NCBI RefSeq assembly: GCF_012317585.1
Contig: NZ_CP042909.1
Span: 868,001-932,000, forward strand
DNA length: 64,000 nt
Origin: Thermosulfurimonas marina
GTDB lineage: Bacteria; Desulfobacterota; Thermodesulfobacteria; Thermodesulfobacteriales; Thermodesulfobacteriaceae
Direction: 5' to 3'
The notes beneath the pieces were generated by a model. It was not told the DNA's origin and did not search any database. It saw nothing but the letters and a program-made list of their open reading frames with translations. Positions 49,961-59,294 of this stretch are shown one piece after another. Each line of letters starts with the position of its first letter. Position 1 is the stretch's first letter. A program made the translations under genes and the position numbers.

Positions 49961-51186
49961 CTTTCCTCCTCCGGAGGACGATCAAGGCCGAAGGCTTCGT
50001 GCAGGGCCCGCACCGCCAATTCGGTAAATTTCTCGTCGATCACACAGGAGACCTTAATCTCCGAGGTAGAAATCATCTGGATATTTATTCCGTGGCGGGC
50101 CAGGGTCTCAAACATCTTGGCCGCCACCCCCGCGTGGGTGCGCATCCCCGCGCCCACGATGGAGACCTTGGCGATATCCTCGGCGCTTTCTACCCGCTCG
50201 GCCCCGATCTGCCGGGCGACCTCCTCCACCAGGCGCACGGCCTCGCGCAGGGTGGTCCGGGGGACGGTGAAGGTGAGGTCTGCCCGGCCGTCGGGCCGGC
50301 CGGTCTGGATGATCATGTCCACCAGGATGCCCCGCTCGGCAATGGGCCCGAAGATACGGGCGGCCACTCCCGGCTGATCCGGCACTCCGTAAAGACTGAT
50401 GCGGGCCTCGTTACGGTTGTAGGTAACCCCTGAGACCAGGACCTTTTCCATCTCTTCGTCCTCCTCGGTAATGATGGTGCCTGGGGCCTCCGAAAAAGTA
50501 GAACGTACGTGGACCGGCACCTTATAAACCATGGCCAGCTCCACCGCCCGGATATCCAGCACCTTGGCCCCGGCACTGGCCAGCTCCAGCATCTCCTCGT
50601 AGGAAATCTTCTCGAGTTTACGGGCCCGGGAAACGATCCGGGGATCGGCGGTGTAAACCCCCTCCACATCGGTAAAGATCTCGCAGAGGTCGGCCTTGAG
50701 GGCTGCGGCCAGGGCCACGGCCGTGGTGTCCGAACCCCCGCGACCCAGGGTGGTGATGTCTCCCTCTTCAGTCATTCCCTGAAATCCGGCCACCACGGCC
50801 ACCTCCCCCCGGGAGAGGGCCTCCCGCAGACGCTCGGGTTGAATGTCCTGGATGCGGGCCCGGGTATGAAGGGCGTCGGTAAGAATGGGAATCTGATGGG
50901 CCAGAAAGGCCCGCGCCGGATAACCCAGGGCCTTCAGGGTGATGGCCAGAAGGGAGGCCGTGACCTGTTCCCCGGTGGCCACCAGCATATCGAGCTCCCG
51001 AGGGGAAGGGTCCGGAGTGATCTCATGGGCCAGAGAAAGGAGGCGGTCGGTCTCCCCGGCCATGGCCGAAACTACCACCACCAGATCGTGGCCCTGGTCC
51101 CGATAGCGGGCCACCCTCCGGGCCACGTTCCGGATGCGTTCCAGATCTCCCACCGAGGTGCCTCCGAACTTCTGGACGATGAGCAT
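49957..51186 (-). CDS. lysC: Aspartate kinase
   Basis: It phosphorylates aspartate for lysine, threonine and methionine synthesis. Over 409 residues: [50 protein letters not shown], followed by two ACT domains (about 260-400), which probably mediate feedback inhibition. It starts 1 nt after the J-domain gene and overlaps cimA by 4 nt. Confidence 0.95.
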   Translation of the reverse strand: MLIVQKFGGTSVGDLERIRNVARRVARYRDQGHDLVVVVSAMAGETDRLLSLAHEITPDPSPRELDMLVATGEQVTASLLAITLKALGYPARAFLAHQIPILTDALHTRARIQDIQPERLREALSRGEVAVVAGFQGMTEEGDITTLGRGGSDTTAVALAAALKADLCEIFTDVEGVYTADPRIVSRARKLEKISYEEMLELASAGAKVLDIRAVELAMVYKVPVHVRSTFSEAPGTIITEEDEEMEKVLVSGVTYNRNEARISLYGVPDQPGVAARIFGPIAERGILVDMIIQTGRPDGRADLTFTVPRTTLREAVRLVEEVARQIGAERVESAEDIAKVSIVGAGMRTHAGVAAKMFETLARHGINIQMISTSEIKVSCVIDEKFTELAVRALHEAFGLDRPPEEER

Positions 51187-51489
51187 CTATTCTTCCTCCC
51201 TCTTTCCCGCCCAAACCGGGTCTTCTCCAAAGTGCAGAAACCACCACTCCTCCGCCGAGGCCCCCCGATCGTTAGGGGAAAGCTCGATGCGATAATGATC
51301 ACAGTAGTCCATAAGGAGACGGTAGGCCTCGTTCAAGGCCTTCATGCGTTCAGGATCTCCCTGCCGGTCGGGATGAAAACGGGCGGCCAGACGCCGGTAA
51401 GCCTCCCGGATCTCCGCCCGAGTGGTCTCCCGGGGAAGCCCCAGAAGCCGGCGCGCCTCCTCTATCTTGCGCCACTTGTGACCCCGCAT
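51187..51489 (-). CDS. Short J-domain protein
   Basis: A 100-residue protein with a complete J domain at residues about 10-65: EARRLLGLPRETTRAEIREA and the HPDR motif in RFHPDRQGDPERM. A C-terminal tail WWFLHFGEDPVWAG follows. There is no zinc finger or peptide-binding domain, so it is a class III J protein that stimulates DnaK. It is the first gene of the lysC-cimA-cooC operon, divergent from mtaB. Its target is unknown. Confidence 0.85.
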   Translation of the reverse strand: MRGHKWRKIEEARRLLGLPRETTRAEIREAYRRLAARFHPDRQGDPERMKALNEAYRLLMDYCDHYRIELSPNDRGASAEEWWFLHFGEDPVWAGKREEE

Positions 51490-51497
51490 AACGCTCC

Positions 51498-51512
51498 TTA
51501 AGATAATCTTAA
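51498..51512. promoter_or_regulatory. 15-bp perfect palindrome between divergent operons
   Basis: TTAAGAT-A-ATCTTAA lies in the 59-nt gap between the J-domain gene and mtaB. An AT-rich inverted repeat between divergent starts may be an operator; the window has no obvious owner for it. Confidence 0.4.
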
Positions 51513-51548
51513 ACGAATTTTCTTCAATCTTTCCGAACCAAGGAGGAC

Positions 51549-52841
51549 ATGCCCGAGACCTTTGCCGTAATTACCCTGGGGTGCAAAGTAAATCAGGTGG
51601 AGGGGGCCTTTCTGGAGGAGGCCCTTTCGGCCCGGGGGCTGGTACGGGTAGAGCTTGGAGAGCGGCCGGAGATCGTGGTGGTAAATACCTGTGCGGTGAC
51701 CGGAAAGGCCGCGGCCGAAGGCCGCAAACTCATCCGTAGGGCCCGGGCTGCTCGCCCCCGGTTGGTAGTGGTCACCGGCTGCTACGCCCAGGTCCAGCCG
51801 GAGGAAGTTCAGAAGGCCGCCGGGGGAGAGGCCCTGGTGCTGGGCCATCAGGAAAAGTTCGCCATCCCGGAGATCCTTTCTCATACTGGAGAGAGTCTGC
51901 GGGGAGAGATCCGGGTGAGCCCTTCTGAGGGCTTCCGGAAGGCCCTCCCCGCGCCTCTTCGGCGCTTTCCGGGACACACCCGGGCCTTCCTCCGGGTCCA
52001 GGACGGCTGCAGTCAGCGGTGTGCCTATTGTGTGGTGCCGCTGGCCCGGGGCCCCTCCCGAAGCCTTCCTCTCCCGGAGGTCCTTCAGCAGGCCCGGATC
52101 TTTGAAGAGGAGGGATTTCAAGAGGTGGTGGTCACGGGAATCCACCTAGGGGCCTGGGGGAGGGATCTTTCTCCTCCGGCCACCCTGGTGGATCTCCTGC
52201 GGGCCTTGGAAAAAGTGGGCTCCTTCCGGATCCGTCTTTCTTCTCTAGAGGTCACCGAGGTTACGGAGGACCTCCTCTCCTGGGCCGCAACCTCGGAAAG
52301 GTTCTGTCCCCACTTCCATATCCCGCTCCAGAGCGGTGACGACCGGGTGCTTGCGGCCATGGGACGCCCTTACACTGGGGACTTCTATCTTTCGGTCCTG
52401 CGGGAGATCCGGGCCCGCTTTCCGAAAGCCGCCCTGGGAGCGGATGTCCTGGTGGGGTTCCCCGGAGAGGACGAGGAGGCCTTCTCTCGCACCTACCGGT
52501 TGATCGAAGAAAGCCCCCTTACCTATCTTCACCTTTTCCCTTATTCTCCGAGGCCTGGGACCCCGGCTGCGACCAGGCCCCGCCCCTCCCCAGAGGTGGT
52601 GGCCGAAAGGGCCCGGGCCCTGCGGGAACTCGCGGCTCAAAAAAAGAGGGCCTTTGCCCGGAGCCAGGAGGGCCAACTCCTAGAGGTGCTGGTAGAAAGG
52701 AAAGAGGGGCCCTGCTGGAAGGGGACCAGCGAAAACTACCTTACGGTCCTTTTCTCCTCTCCGGAGGACCTGCGGGGGAGGATCGTTCCGGTCCGGGTGG
52801 TGAGGGCCGAGGGGACGCATCTTTGGGGGGAAAGAGTTTAA
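51549..52841 (+). CDS. mtaB: tRNA t6A37 methylthiotransferase MtaB
   Basis: A radical-SAM enzyme of 430 residues that converts t6A37 to ms2t6A37 in tRNA. Opening FAVITLGCKVNQVEGAFLEE and the N-terminal TGCYAQVQPEE mark MtaB; the radical-SAM motif is DGCSQRCAYCVVPLARG. A TRAM-like C-terminus follows. It has AAGGAGGAC before ATG. The t6A substrate depends on TsaC, encoded at 6193. Its 3' end overlaps pgsA by 101 nt on the other strand. Confidence 0.93.
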   Translation: MPETFAVITLGCKVNQVEGAFLEEALSARGLVRVELGERPEIVVVNTCAVTGKAAAEGRKLIRRARAARPRLVVVTGCYAQVQPEEVQKAAGGEALVLGHQEKFAIPEILSHTGESLRGEIRVSPSEGFRKALPAPLRRFPGHTRAFLRVQDGCSQRCAYCVVPLARGPSRSLPLPEVLQQARIFEEEGFQEVVVTGIHLGAWGRDLSPPATLVDLLRALEKVGSFRIRLSSLEVTEVTEDLLSWAATSERFCPHFHIPLQSGDDRVLAAMGRPYTGDFYLSVLREIRARFPKAALGADVLVGFPGEDEEAFSRTYRLIEESPLTYLHLFPYSPRPGTPAATRPRPSPEVVAERARALRELAAQKKRAFARSQEGQLLEVLVERKEGPCWKGTSENYLTVLFSSPEDLRGRIVPVRVVRAEGTHLWGERV

Positions 52842-53349
52842 AGCCCAGGTAAAGATAGTGCAGTCCGGAGGCCACGGTAAGCCCCCCGGTGAGATAGAAA
52901 AGGGGATGGAGCAGGCCTTCCGGGGCCTGAGCCAGAACGCAAGCGGCGGTAAGGATCTGAAAGAGGGTATTGGCTTTGGAAAGAAGACTGGGGCGGACCT
53001 CCGGAGGACTGGAAAAGAGATAAAGGACCAGGAAACCGCCCACGATCAAGACGTCCCGGCTCACTACCAGCACGGCCAGGGCCGGAGGCAGAAACCCCTT
53101 CCAGGCACAGAGGATATAGATGGTGTCCAGCAGGAACTTGTCGGCCAGAGGGTCCAACACGGCCCCCAGGACCGTGCGCTGCTTGAGGTGCCGGGCCAGG
53201 AAACCGTCCAGGGCGTCGGAAAGGCCGGCAAGGAGGAAGAGGATAAGGGCCGGGGTGCGGCTTTCGTTCAATAGAAGGATAACGATGAGCGGGACCAGGA
53301 GGAGCCGGGAAAGTGTGAGGAGATTCGCCCAGGTGAACACGGCTTGCAT
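52741..53349 (-). CDS. pgsA: CDP-alcohol phosphatidyltransferase (PgsA-like)
   Basis: It probably makes phosphatidylglycerol phosphate from CDP-diacylglycerol. The 202-residue membrane protein has the CDP-OH-P motif GLSDALDGFLARHLKQRTVLG then DPLADK, with TANLLTLSRLLLVPL at the start. Several membrane helices follow. The last 30 residues are a Pro/Ser-rich tail (SPRPSPPGPERSSPAG) encoded opposite the mtaB 3' end, so the tail is probably dispensable. Another CDP-alcohol product is possible. Confidence 0.88.
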   Translation of the reverse strand: MQAVFTWANLLTLSRLLLVPLIVILLLNESRTPALILFLLAGLSDALDGFLARHLKQRTVLGAVLDPLADKFLLDTIYILCAWKGFLPPALAVLVVSRDVLIVGGFLVLYLFSSPPEVRPSLLSKANTLFQILTAACVLAQAPEGLLHPLFYLTGGLTVASGLHYLYLGFKLFPPKDASPRPSPPGPERSSPAGPPERRKGP

Positions 53350-53364
53350 TATAGAAGGTGATTC

Positions 53365-53392
53365 TTTACAAGCGAAGCCCCGGGATTAAAAT
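53365..53392 (+). promoter_or_regulatory. Promoter of tRNA-Thr
   Basis: TTTACA (53365-53370), 16-nt spacer, TAAAAT (53387-53392), each 5/6 to consensus. Start near 53399, five nt before the mature tRNA end. Confidence 0.65.
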
Positions 53393-53403
53393 GGAGTTGG
53401 GTT

Positions 53404-53476
53404 GCCGGCGTAGCTCAGCTGGTAGAGCAGTGGATTCGTAATCCACAGGTCAGGGGTTCGAGTCCCCTCGCCGGCT
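53404..53476 (+). tRNA. tRNA-Thr (anticodon CGT)
   Basis: A 73-nt cloverleaf: acceptor GCCGGCG/CGCCGGC, D arm with TAGCTCAGCTGGTAGAGCA, anticodon stem GTGGA/TCCAC with loop TTCGTAA (anticodon CGT), and a T arm AGGGG-TTCGAGT-CCCCT. The CCA end is not encoded; the discriminator is T. Confidence 0.96.
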
Positions 53477-53533
53477 CTTCCTTTCAAGGTCTGCCGATTT
53501 GGCGGGGATTTCAAAGAGATTTAAATTAATAAC

Positions 53534-55702
53534 ATGAACTACCCCCGCGTCATCCGCATCAGCGACATTCTGGACCAGATTCAGAGTTATCTTCCGGGGG
53601 CCAATACCCACCTGGTAGAAAAGGCCTACGTCTTCGCGGCCAAGGCTCATGCCGGCCAGGTCCGCAAATCCGGAGAGCCCTATCTTTCGCACCCTCTGGC
53701 GGTGGCCTACATCCTGGCCCGGATGAGGCTGGATCTTCCCACCATCGCTGCGGGCCTCCTCCACGATACCGTAGAGGACTCCGCGGTAACCCTGGAAGAA
53801 ATCCGGCGGCACTTCGGGCCAGAGGTAGCCCTCATCGTGGATGGAGTAACCAAACTCTCGGCCCTTCCGAAGGCCAGCCGTCTGGAAAGACAGGCGGAAA
53901 ACTATCGCAAGATGCTCCTGTCCATGGCCCAGGACCTCCGGGTCATCCTCGTAAAACTGGCCGACCGTCTGCACAACATGCGCACCCTGGAGTTTCAGCC
54001 CGAGGAAAAACGCCGCCGGATTGCCCAGGAGACCCTGGACATCTACGCTCCCCTGGCCAGCCGCCTGGGGATCGACTGGCTTAAACAGGAGCTGGAGGAT
54101 CTCTCCTTCCAGTACCTTTATCCTGAAGAGTTCCGCCGGCTTAAGGCCGAAGTGGAAAAGCGGGTGGAGGCCGCCCAGGACTATGTGGAGGAGGTCAAGA
54201 GAATTATCCGCGAGGAGCTGGCCAAGCATGGGATCGAAGCCCGGGTCCTGGGACGCACCAAACATCTCTGGAGTGTCTATCGCAAGCTGGAGCGCTACGG
54301 ACTGACCATCGACCAGCTCGACCAGATCTACGACCTCATCGGCTTTCGGGTAATCGTCAAGACCGTGTCCCAGTGCTATCAGGTCCTGGGGATCCTCCAT
54401 GCCCTCTGGCCCCCTATCCCCGGCCGTTTCAAGGATTACATCAGTGTTCCCAAGCCCAATCTCTATCAGAGTCTTCACACCACGGTTATGGGGCCCGGGG
54501 GCAAGCGCATCGAGATTCAGATCCGCACCGAGGAGATGGACCGTATTGCCAACGAGGGAATCGCCGCCCACTGGCTTTACAAGGAAGGGACCGTACTTGC
54601 CCCCGGACAGGGCCGGAAGTTCGAATGGCTGGAACGCCTGGTAGAACTCCAGAAAGAACTCCAGAATCCCCGGGAATTTCTGGAATCCCTGCGGCTGGAC
54701 CTCTTCCCCGAAGAGGTCTATGTCTTCACCCCTAGGGGAGACATCAAGGTCCTTCCCCGGGGGGCCACCCCGGTGGACTTCGCCTACGCCATCCATACCG
54801 AGGTGGGGAATCACTGTGTGCGGGCCTGGGTGAACGATCGACTGGTGCCCCTGGACTACGAATTACAGACCGGGGATGTGGTCCGGATCGAGACCTCCCC
54901 CACGCAAAAGCCCAGCCGGGACTGGCTCAAGTTTGTAAAGACCAGCCGGGCCCGAAGCCGCATTCGCCAGTGGTTGCGGCAGGAGGAACGGGAGCAGGCC
55001 CTGGCCCTGGGACGGGAGGTCCTTTCCCGGGAATTTCGGAAGCACCGCCGGAATTTTGCGGACTTTATAGACTCCCCCGCGGCGGAGGAGGTGGCCCGAA
55101 GCTTCAATTTCAAGAATGTAGAAGAAATGATCGCCGCCGTAGGCTATGGGAAACTTACTCCCCAGCAGGTCCTGCGCCGGGCCTTTCCCGACCAAAGGCC
55201 TGCCCCTCCGGCTCGGCCGGCCGGAGAGCGGGGGGCCGAGGCCGTAGAATATCGGATGCGGAGCGAAGTCCTTTCCGTGGATGGCATGCGAGACGTGCTC
55301 TTTCACCTCAGCCGCTGTTGCCATCCCGTGCCCGGAGATGAGGTGGTAGGCTACATTACCCGAGGCCGGGGCATTTCGGTGCACCGGGTCGATTGCCCCA
55401 ACGTGGCCCTGCTGGATGAGGAACGGAAGATCGAGGTCCGCTGGGAAAAGACCGACGGCGCAGTGCACCCGGTCAGGCTTTCCGTCCTCACTCAAGACCG
55501 CAAAGGCATGCTGGCCGAAGTCTCCGGAGCTATCACGGCAGCCGAGGCCAACATCCTCAAGGCCGAGGTGGACACCACCCCGGATCGGCGGGCCGTCTTC
55601 GATATTGTGGTGGAAGTTACGGACCGGAACCACCTAGAAAGGATTATGGCCAACCTCCGGTCCGTAAAGGGTGTTTTGCGGGTGAGGCGGCGTTTTTCCT
55701 AA
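53534..55702 (+). CDS. Bifunctional (p)ppGpp synthetase/hydrolase (RelA/SpoT family)
   Basis: A 722-residue stringent-response enzyme. Domains: HD hydrolase (HPLAVAYIL, GLLHDTVEDS), RelA/SpoT synthetase (YDLIGFRVIVKTV, KDYISVPKPNLYQSLHT, HWLYKEG), TGS (VFTPRGDIKVLPRGATPVDF), and a C-terminal ACT (LSVLTQDRKGMLAEVSGA). Intact HD residues imply hydrolysis as well as synthesis. It follows tRNA-Thr by 57 nt with no terminator and lacks a good Shine-Dalgarno (AAAGAGA). It ends 4 nt inside rpmB. Confidence 0.95.
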   Translation: MNYPRVIRISDILDQIQSYLPGANTHLVEKAYVFAAKAHAGQVRKSGEPYLSHPLAVAYILARMRLDLPTIAAGLLHDTVEDSAVTLEEIRRHFGPEVALIVDGVTKLSALPKASRLERQAENYRKMLLSMAQDLRVILVKLADRLHNMRTLEFQPEEKRRRIAQETLDIYAPLASRLGIDWLKQELEDLSFQYLYPEEFRRLKAEVEKRVEAAQDYVEEVKRIIREELAKHGIEARVLGRTKHLWSVYRKLERYGLTIDQLDQIYDLIGFRVIVKTVSQCYQVLGILHALWPPIPGRFKDYISVPKPNLYQSLHTTVMGPGGKRIEIQIRTEEMDRIANEGIAAHWLYKEGTVLAPGQGRKFEWLERLVELQKELQNPREFLESLRLDLFPEEVYVFTPRGDIKVLPRGATPVDFAYAIHTEVGNHCVRAWVNDRLVPLDYELQTGDVVRIETSPTQKPSRDWLKFVKTSRARSRIRQWLRQEEREQALALGREVLSREFRKHRRNFADFIDSPAAEEVARSFNFKNVEEMIAAVGYGKLTPQQVLRRAFPDQRPAPPARPAGERGAEAVEYRMRSEVLSVDGMRDVLFHLSRCCHPVPGDEVVGYITRGRGISVHRVDCPNVALLDEERKIEVRWEKTDGAVHPVRLSVLTQDRKGMLAEVSGAITAAEANILKAEVDTTPDRRAVFDIVVEVTDRNHLERIMANLRSVKGVLRVRRRFS

Positions 55703-55896
55703 CGGACAGCCTTCTGGACCTTGCCGGCCTTGATACAACGGGTACAGACCCGAAGGCGCCGCACCTGACCGTTGGGAAGCTTGGCCCGTACCCTCTGGAG
55801 ATTGGGATACCACCAGCGCCCGGACCGCTTGGCCGAGTGACTGATCTTGTGTCCGGTGTGGGGACGCTTCCCGCAGATTTCACAAACCCTGGACAT
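55699..55896 (-). CDS. rpmB: 50S ribosomal protein L28
   Basis: The 65-residue protein opens MSRVCEICGKRPHTGHKISH, then KRSGRWWYPNLQRVRAKLPN. Four cysteines in two CxxC pairs (CEIC, CTRC) mark the zinc-binding form. Its stop overlaps the convergent relA stop. Start preceded by AAGGAGGGAGGAAG. Confidence 0.97.
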   Translation of the reverse strand: MSRVCEICGKRPHTGHKISHSAKRSGRWWYPNLQRVRAKLPNGQVRRLRVCTRCIKAGKVQKAVR

Positions 55897-55942
55897 CTTC
55901 CTCCCTCCTTGGGCCGTCTTTTCACCTGCCGGGTACCTTTTT

Positions 55943-58609
55943 CTAGAAGGTGCCTCCCAGCTGGAAGTTCCAGTTGCTGCTGTCCTCGCCCGGCTTCCTA
56001 TCTATATTCCATCCGAACTCGATGCGCAAGGGGCCCATAGGAGAAAGCCAGCGAATACCGAAGCCCACACTCTTGCGCAGTTCCGAAGAATCAAAGCCGT
56101 GGGCCTTGTCCCAGACGGTGCCGGTGTCGAAAAAGAGTACGCCCTTGAGGTTGATGCTCCGGATGAGGGTAAAGATGGTCTCGGCCTGAAGGAAGGCCAT
56201 GCGGGTGCCCCCGATGCGCTCGCCGGTCTCCGGATCAATGGGGCTTACGTCCCCGTAGCGATATCCCCGAATGGAGTTGAGCCCCCCGAGGAAGAATCTC
56301 TCATAGACCGGGACCTTCTTGCCCGAGCCCTCGGTAATGTATCCGGCTCCCACATGGAGATGGGCTACAAGGTCGCGGGGGAGGGGCAGGGGGAAATAGA
56401 GGTGCCCCTGGTAGACCGTCTTCAGATATTCGCTATCTCCCCCTAGGAATTGGCCGGCCAGTTCGAAATCCAGCTGCTGGAGGGTGCCCTTGGTGGGGAC
56501 AAACCAGCGATTGCGGGTATCGTAACTCAGCCCGAACTCTAGAGCACTGGTGATTTTGATGTCCAGGGATTGCTTGATGATGTCCGAAACGAAGGGATTG
56601 AGGTCCGAAAGTTCGGTGTCGTCATAGCGATAACCTCCGTAAACGCGAAGATCCGGGGTGAGGGGATAACCTATCCGGAAGCTTCCTCCGGAGGAGTCCC
56701 GGGTGAAGTCCTCGTATTCCCGGCTCCAGTTGTAAAGGGAAAGGCCCAGGGAGAACTTACTGTCCCGGAGGTAAGGCTCGAAGAAAGAGAGGGCATAGCG
56801 GCTAGAGCGGGTCCCCAGAAGGCCCTGAAAGGAAAGGGTCTGGCCCTTGCCCAGGAAGTTGCGCTGGGAGATCTGGCCCATGAAGATTAGCTTGTCCACA
56901 GAGCTGTAGCCGGCCCCGATGCTAAAGGTCCCGGTGGGCTGCTCCTTGACCTTGACCGTAAGATCCATGAGGTTTTCTTTGACCCCCTTTTCCTTCTCGA
57001 TGGAAACGTCCTCAAAATAGCCCAGACGCCGCAGGCGGGCCTCGCTCTTTCTAAGACGGCTTGCGCTAAAGGGCCGCTGCTCCACCACCAGGAGCTCCCG
57101 GCGGATAACCTTGTCCCGGGTCTTGGTGTTGCCCACGATCTCAATGCGGTTCACATAAACCAGCGGGCCCCGATCCACCCGAAAGACCACCTTTACGGTG
57201 TGGGTCTTGCGGTCGGGCTCAAGTTCGGGTTTGACCTCCGCGTAGGCGTAGCCCTTGTCGGCAAAGAGATCGGCGATGCGGAGCTGGTCCCGCTTGAGGG
57301 CCTCCCGGCTGAAGTATTTTTCCTTAGGAAGGGTAAGCTCTTTGAAGATCCTTTCCCGGGGGTAAAGGTCCTGAAGGACCTCGATGCGGCCTACCCGATA
57401 GCGGGGACCCTCCTCGATGGGAATGGTTATGTAAACCCAGCCGCCTTTTTCTTTCACCTGGGGTTCTCCTACCCGGGCCTCAAGAAAACCGTGATTTTGA
57501 TAGAAGTCCTCGATACGCTCCAGGTCCCGGTAGAGGAAGGGTCGGCTGTAGACCCCGGGCTCCGCGGCCGGCTCCGGGGAAACCAGACTCTTTACCGTGC
57601 GGACTGCCTTGCGGACCCAGGTTAAGGTCCCCTTCTCGCTCAGAGAAAGGAGCTTTTTGAGTTCCTTGTCCGAAAAGGCCCGGTTGCCGGTAAAGTCGAT
57701 CTTTTTGATATAGAGCTTGTGGCCTTCCTTGATGTGAAAGACCACCTTTACCCGGCGGCCGGAAAGGGGCTTGATCTCCGGGGTCACCTCCGTGTGGTAA
57801 TAGCCCTTCTGCTGATAGAGGGCCTTGATGATCTCGAGGGCCTTATTTACTTCCTTCAGGTTCAGGATGGAAAGGGGCTTGATTTCTATGACCTTTTTGA
57901 GATCGGCCTCACTTACGGCCTTATTCCCCTCAAAGACGATCTCCTGGATGACCGGTTTTTCAAGGACCCGATAGGTAAGGATCAGGCCCTCCTTTCCGGG
58001 GCGGGCCTCCACGGCCACGTCCTCGAAGTAGCCCAGTTTATAGATCTCTTTGATGTCCTTGCGGATCTTTTCCGGGTCCAGGAATTCTCCCGAACGGGTG
58101 GAGATCTTCTCCAGGATGACCTCTTGGTCCACCCGGAGGTTTCCGGCCACCTCAATGGCCTCCACTTTAGGTCGGGTAAAGAGGGCGGCCACCAGGGCCT
58201 CGGCGGCCTTTTTCTCCAGAAGGGGCCAGTCGGAAAGGGCCCCGGAGACATAAGTACTATAAATCTCCGGGTGCCCCCGGCGCTTTACGAAAAGATCCAC
58301 GCTCACCTGTCCGCCCAGTTCTACCACCTGGCCCCAGGCCGCGGCCACAAAGTTTTCCTCCTCCAGGACCCGGCCCAGGTCCGCGGGGCGCTCCTTGCGG
58401 ACCTCCACCCGAAATCCTTCGGCCCGCAGACGATCCACCAGGGCTTCTTCCAGACGCTTGAGAAGAAGGGTCCGCTCCCCCGGACCCCGGTAGGTCAAGT
58501 GATAGAGGATCACCGGCAGGCGGAGTTTTACCTGGGCCCGGGCCGGAAGAGAAAGGAGGATCAAGAGAAGGGCCAGAAGCTTAACCGTCCACCGCCAGAA
58601 GCTTTTCAC
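55943..58609 (-). CDS. bamA: Outer-membrane assembly factor BamA with extra N-terminal domain
   Basis: An 888-residue Omp85 protein. Signal peptide (VKLLALLLILLSLPARA), then a 120-residue extra domain (about 26-145) that resembles TolB-N-type domains, five POTRA repeats (about 150-575; each starting like IEVAGNLRVDQE, IVFEGNKAVSE, IDFTGNRAFSD, IEVLQDLYPRE, IEIVGNTKTRD), and a C-terminal barrel with SIRGYRYG. It ends with phenylalanine (QLGGTF), the outer-membrane beta signal. BamA inserts outer-membrane proteins. It overlaps lolD by 29 nt. Confidence 0.95.
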   Translation of the reverse strand: MKSFWRWTVKLLALLLILLSLPARAQVKLRLPVILYHLTYRGPGERTLLLKRLEEALVDRLRAEGFRVEVRKERPADLGRVLEEENFVAAAWGQVVELGGQVSVDLFVKRRGHPEIYSTYVSGALSDWPLLEKKAAEALVAALFTRPKVEAIEVAGNLRVDQEVILEKISTRSGEFLDPEKIRKDIKEIYKLGYFEDVAVEARPGKEGLILTYRVLEKPVIQEIVFEGNKAVSEADLKKVIEIKPLSILNLKEVNKALEIIKALYQQKGYYHTEVTPEIKPLSGRRVKVVFHIKEGHKLYIKKIDFTGNRAFSDKELKKLLSLSEKGTLTWVRKAVRTVKSLVSPEPAAEPGVYSRPFLYRDLERIEDFYQNHGFLEARVGEPQVKEKGGWVYITIPIEEGPRYRVGRIEVLQDLYPRERIFKELTLPKEKYFSREALKRDQLRIADLFADKGYAYAEVKPELEPDRKTHTVKVVFRVDRGPLVYVNRIEIVGNTKTRDKVIRRELLVVEQRPFSASRLRKSEARLRRLGYFEDVSIEKEKGVKENLMDLTVKVKEQPTGTFSIGAGYSSVDKLIFMGQISQRNFLGKGQTLSFQGLLGTRSSRYALSFFEPYLRDSKFSLGLSLYNWSREYEDFTRDSSGGSFRIGYPLTPDLRVYGGYRYDDTELSDLNPFVSDIIKQSLDIKITSALEFGLSYDTRNRWFVPTKGTLQQLDFELAGQFLGGDSEYLKTVYQGHLYFPLPLPRDLVAHLHVGAGYITEGSGKKVPVYERFFLGGLNSIRGYRYGDVSPIDPETGERIGGTRMAFLQAETIFTLIRSINLKGVLFFDTGTVWDKAHGFDSSELRKSVGFGIRWLSPMGPLRIEFGWNIDRKPGEDSSNWNFQLGGTF

Positions 58610-59294
58610 GCGGAACCTCCCAAAGTCTTCCGGCCTCCAGCCGCAGGACCCGGTCCATACGGGCGGCCAGTCTCAAGTTATGGGTCACCACCACCAGGGT
58701 AGTAGCATATTTTTGGTTTAATTGCAAAAGGATTTCGGTCACCTCCCGAGCACTCTGGGGATCGAGATTTCCCGTGGGTTCGTCGGCGAGCACCGTGCGG
58801 GGCCCGAGCAGAAGGGCCCGAGCGATGGCCACCCGCTGCTTCTCCCCTCCGGAAAGGTCCTCAATGCGGTGCCTCAGGCGGTGGGAGAGCCCCAGGCGGG
58901 CGAGCAGTTCCGCGGCCCGGGCCCGGACCTCCTCCCGGGGGATCCCGCCCAGAAGGCCCGGGAGCATGACGTTTTCCAGGGTATCGAACTCGGGCATAAG
59001 GTAGTGGAACTGAAAGACGAAACCCAGATGACGGTTGCGGAAGGCCGAAAGGGTTTCGTCGGAAAGGGAGAGGATATCCTCTCCAAAATGGCGGATCTCG
59101 CCGGCGGTGGGCCTTTCGAGCCCCCCGAGGAGGTGAAGCAGGGTGGTCTTGCCCACCCCGGAAGGACCGATGATGGCCAGCTTTTCCCCCGGAGCCACCG
59201 AGAGATCCACCCCGGAGAGGATCTCGAGCTCTCCCTCGGGATGGACAAAGACCTTGCGCAGGCCCCGAACCTCGATAGCCGGAGGGTTAGCCAT
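58581..59294 (-). CDS. lolD: Lipoprotein-releasing ABC ATPase LolD
   Basis: I start at ATG 59294, since the longer frame to 59354 runs in lolC. The 237-residue ATPase has IIGPSGVGKTTLLHLLGGLE (Walker A), signature DLSGGEKQRVAIARALLL, and Walker B VLADEPTGNLD. It powers release of lipoproteins from the inner membrane. It overlaps lolC by 8 nt and bamA by 29 nt, which suggests a single envelope-assembly operon with lysS. Confidence 0.93.
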   Translation of the reverse strand: MANPPAIEVRGLRKVFVHPEGELEILSGVDLSVAPGEKLAIIGPSGVGKTTLLHLLGGLERPTAGEIRHFGEDILSLSDETLSAFRNRHLGFVFQFHYLMPEFDTLENVMLPGLLGGIPREEVRARAAELLARLGLSHRLRHRIEDLSGGEKQRVAIARALLLGPRTVLADEPTGNLDPQSAREVTEILLQLNQKYATTLVVVTHNLRLAARMDRVLRLEAGRLWEVPREKLLAVDG

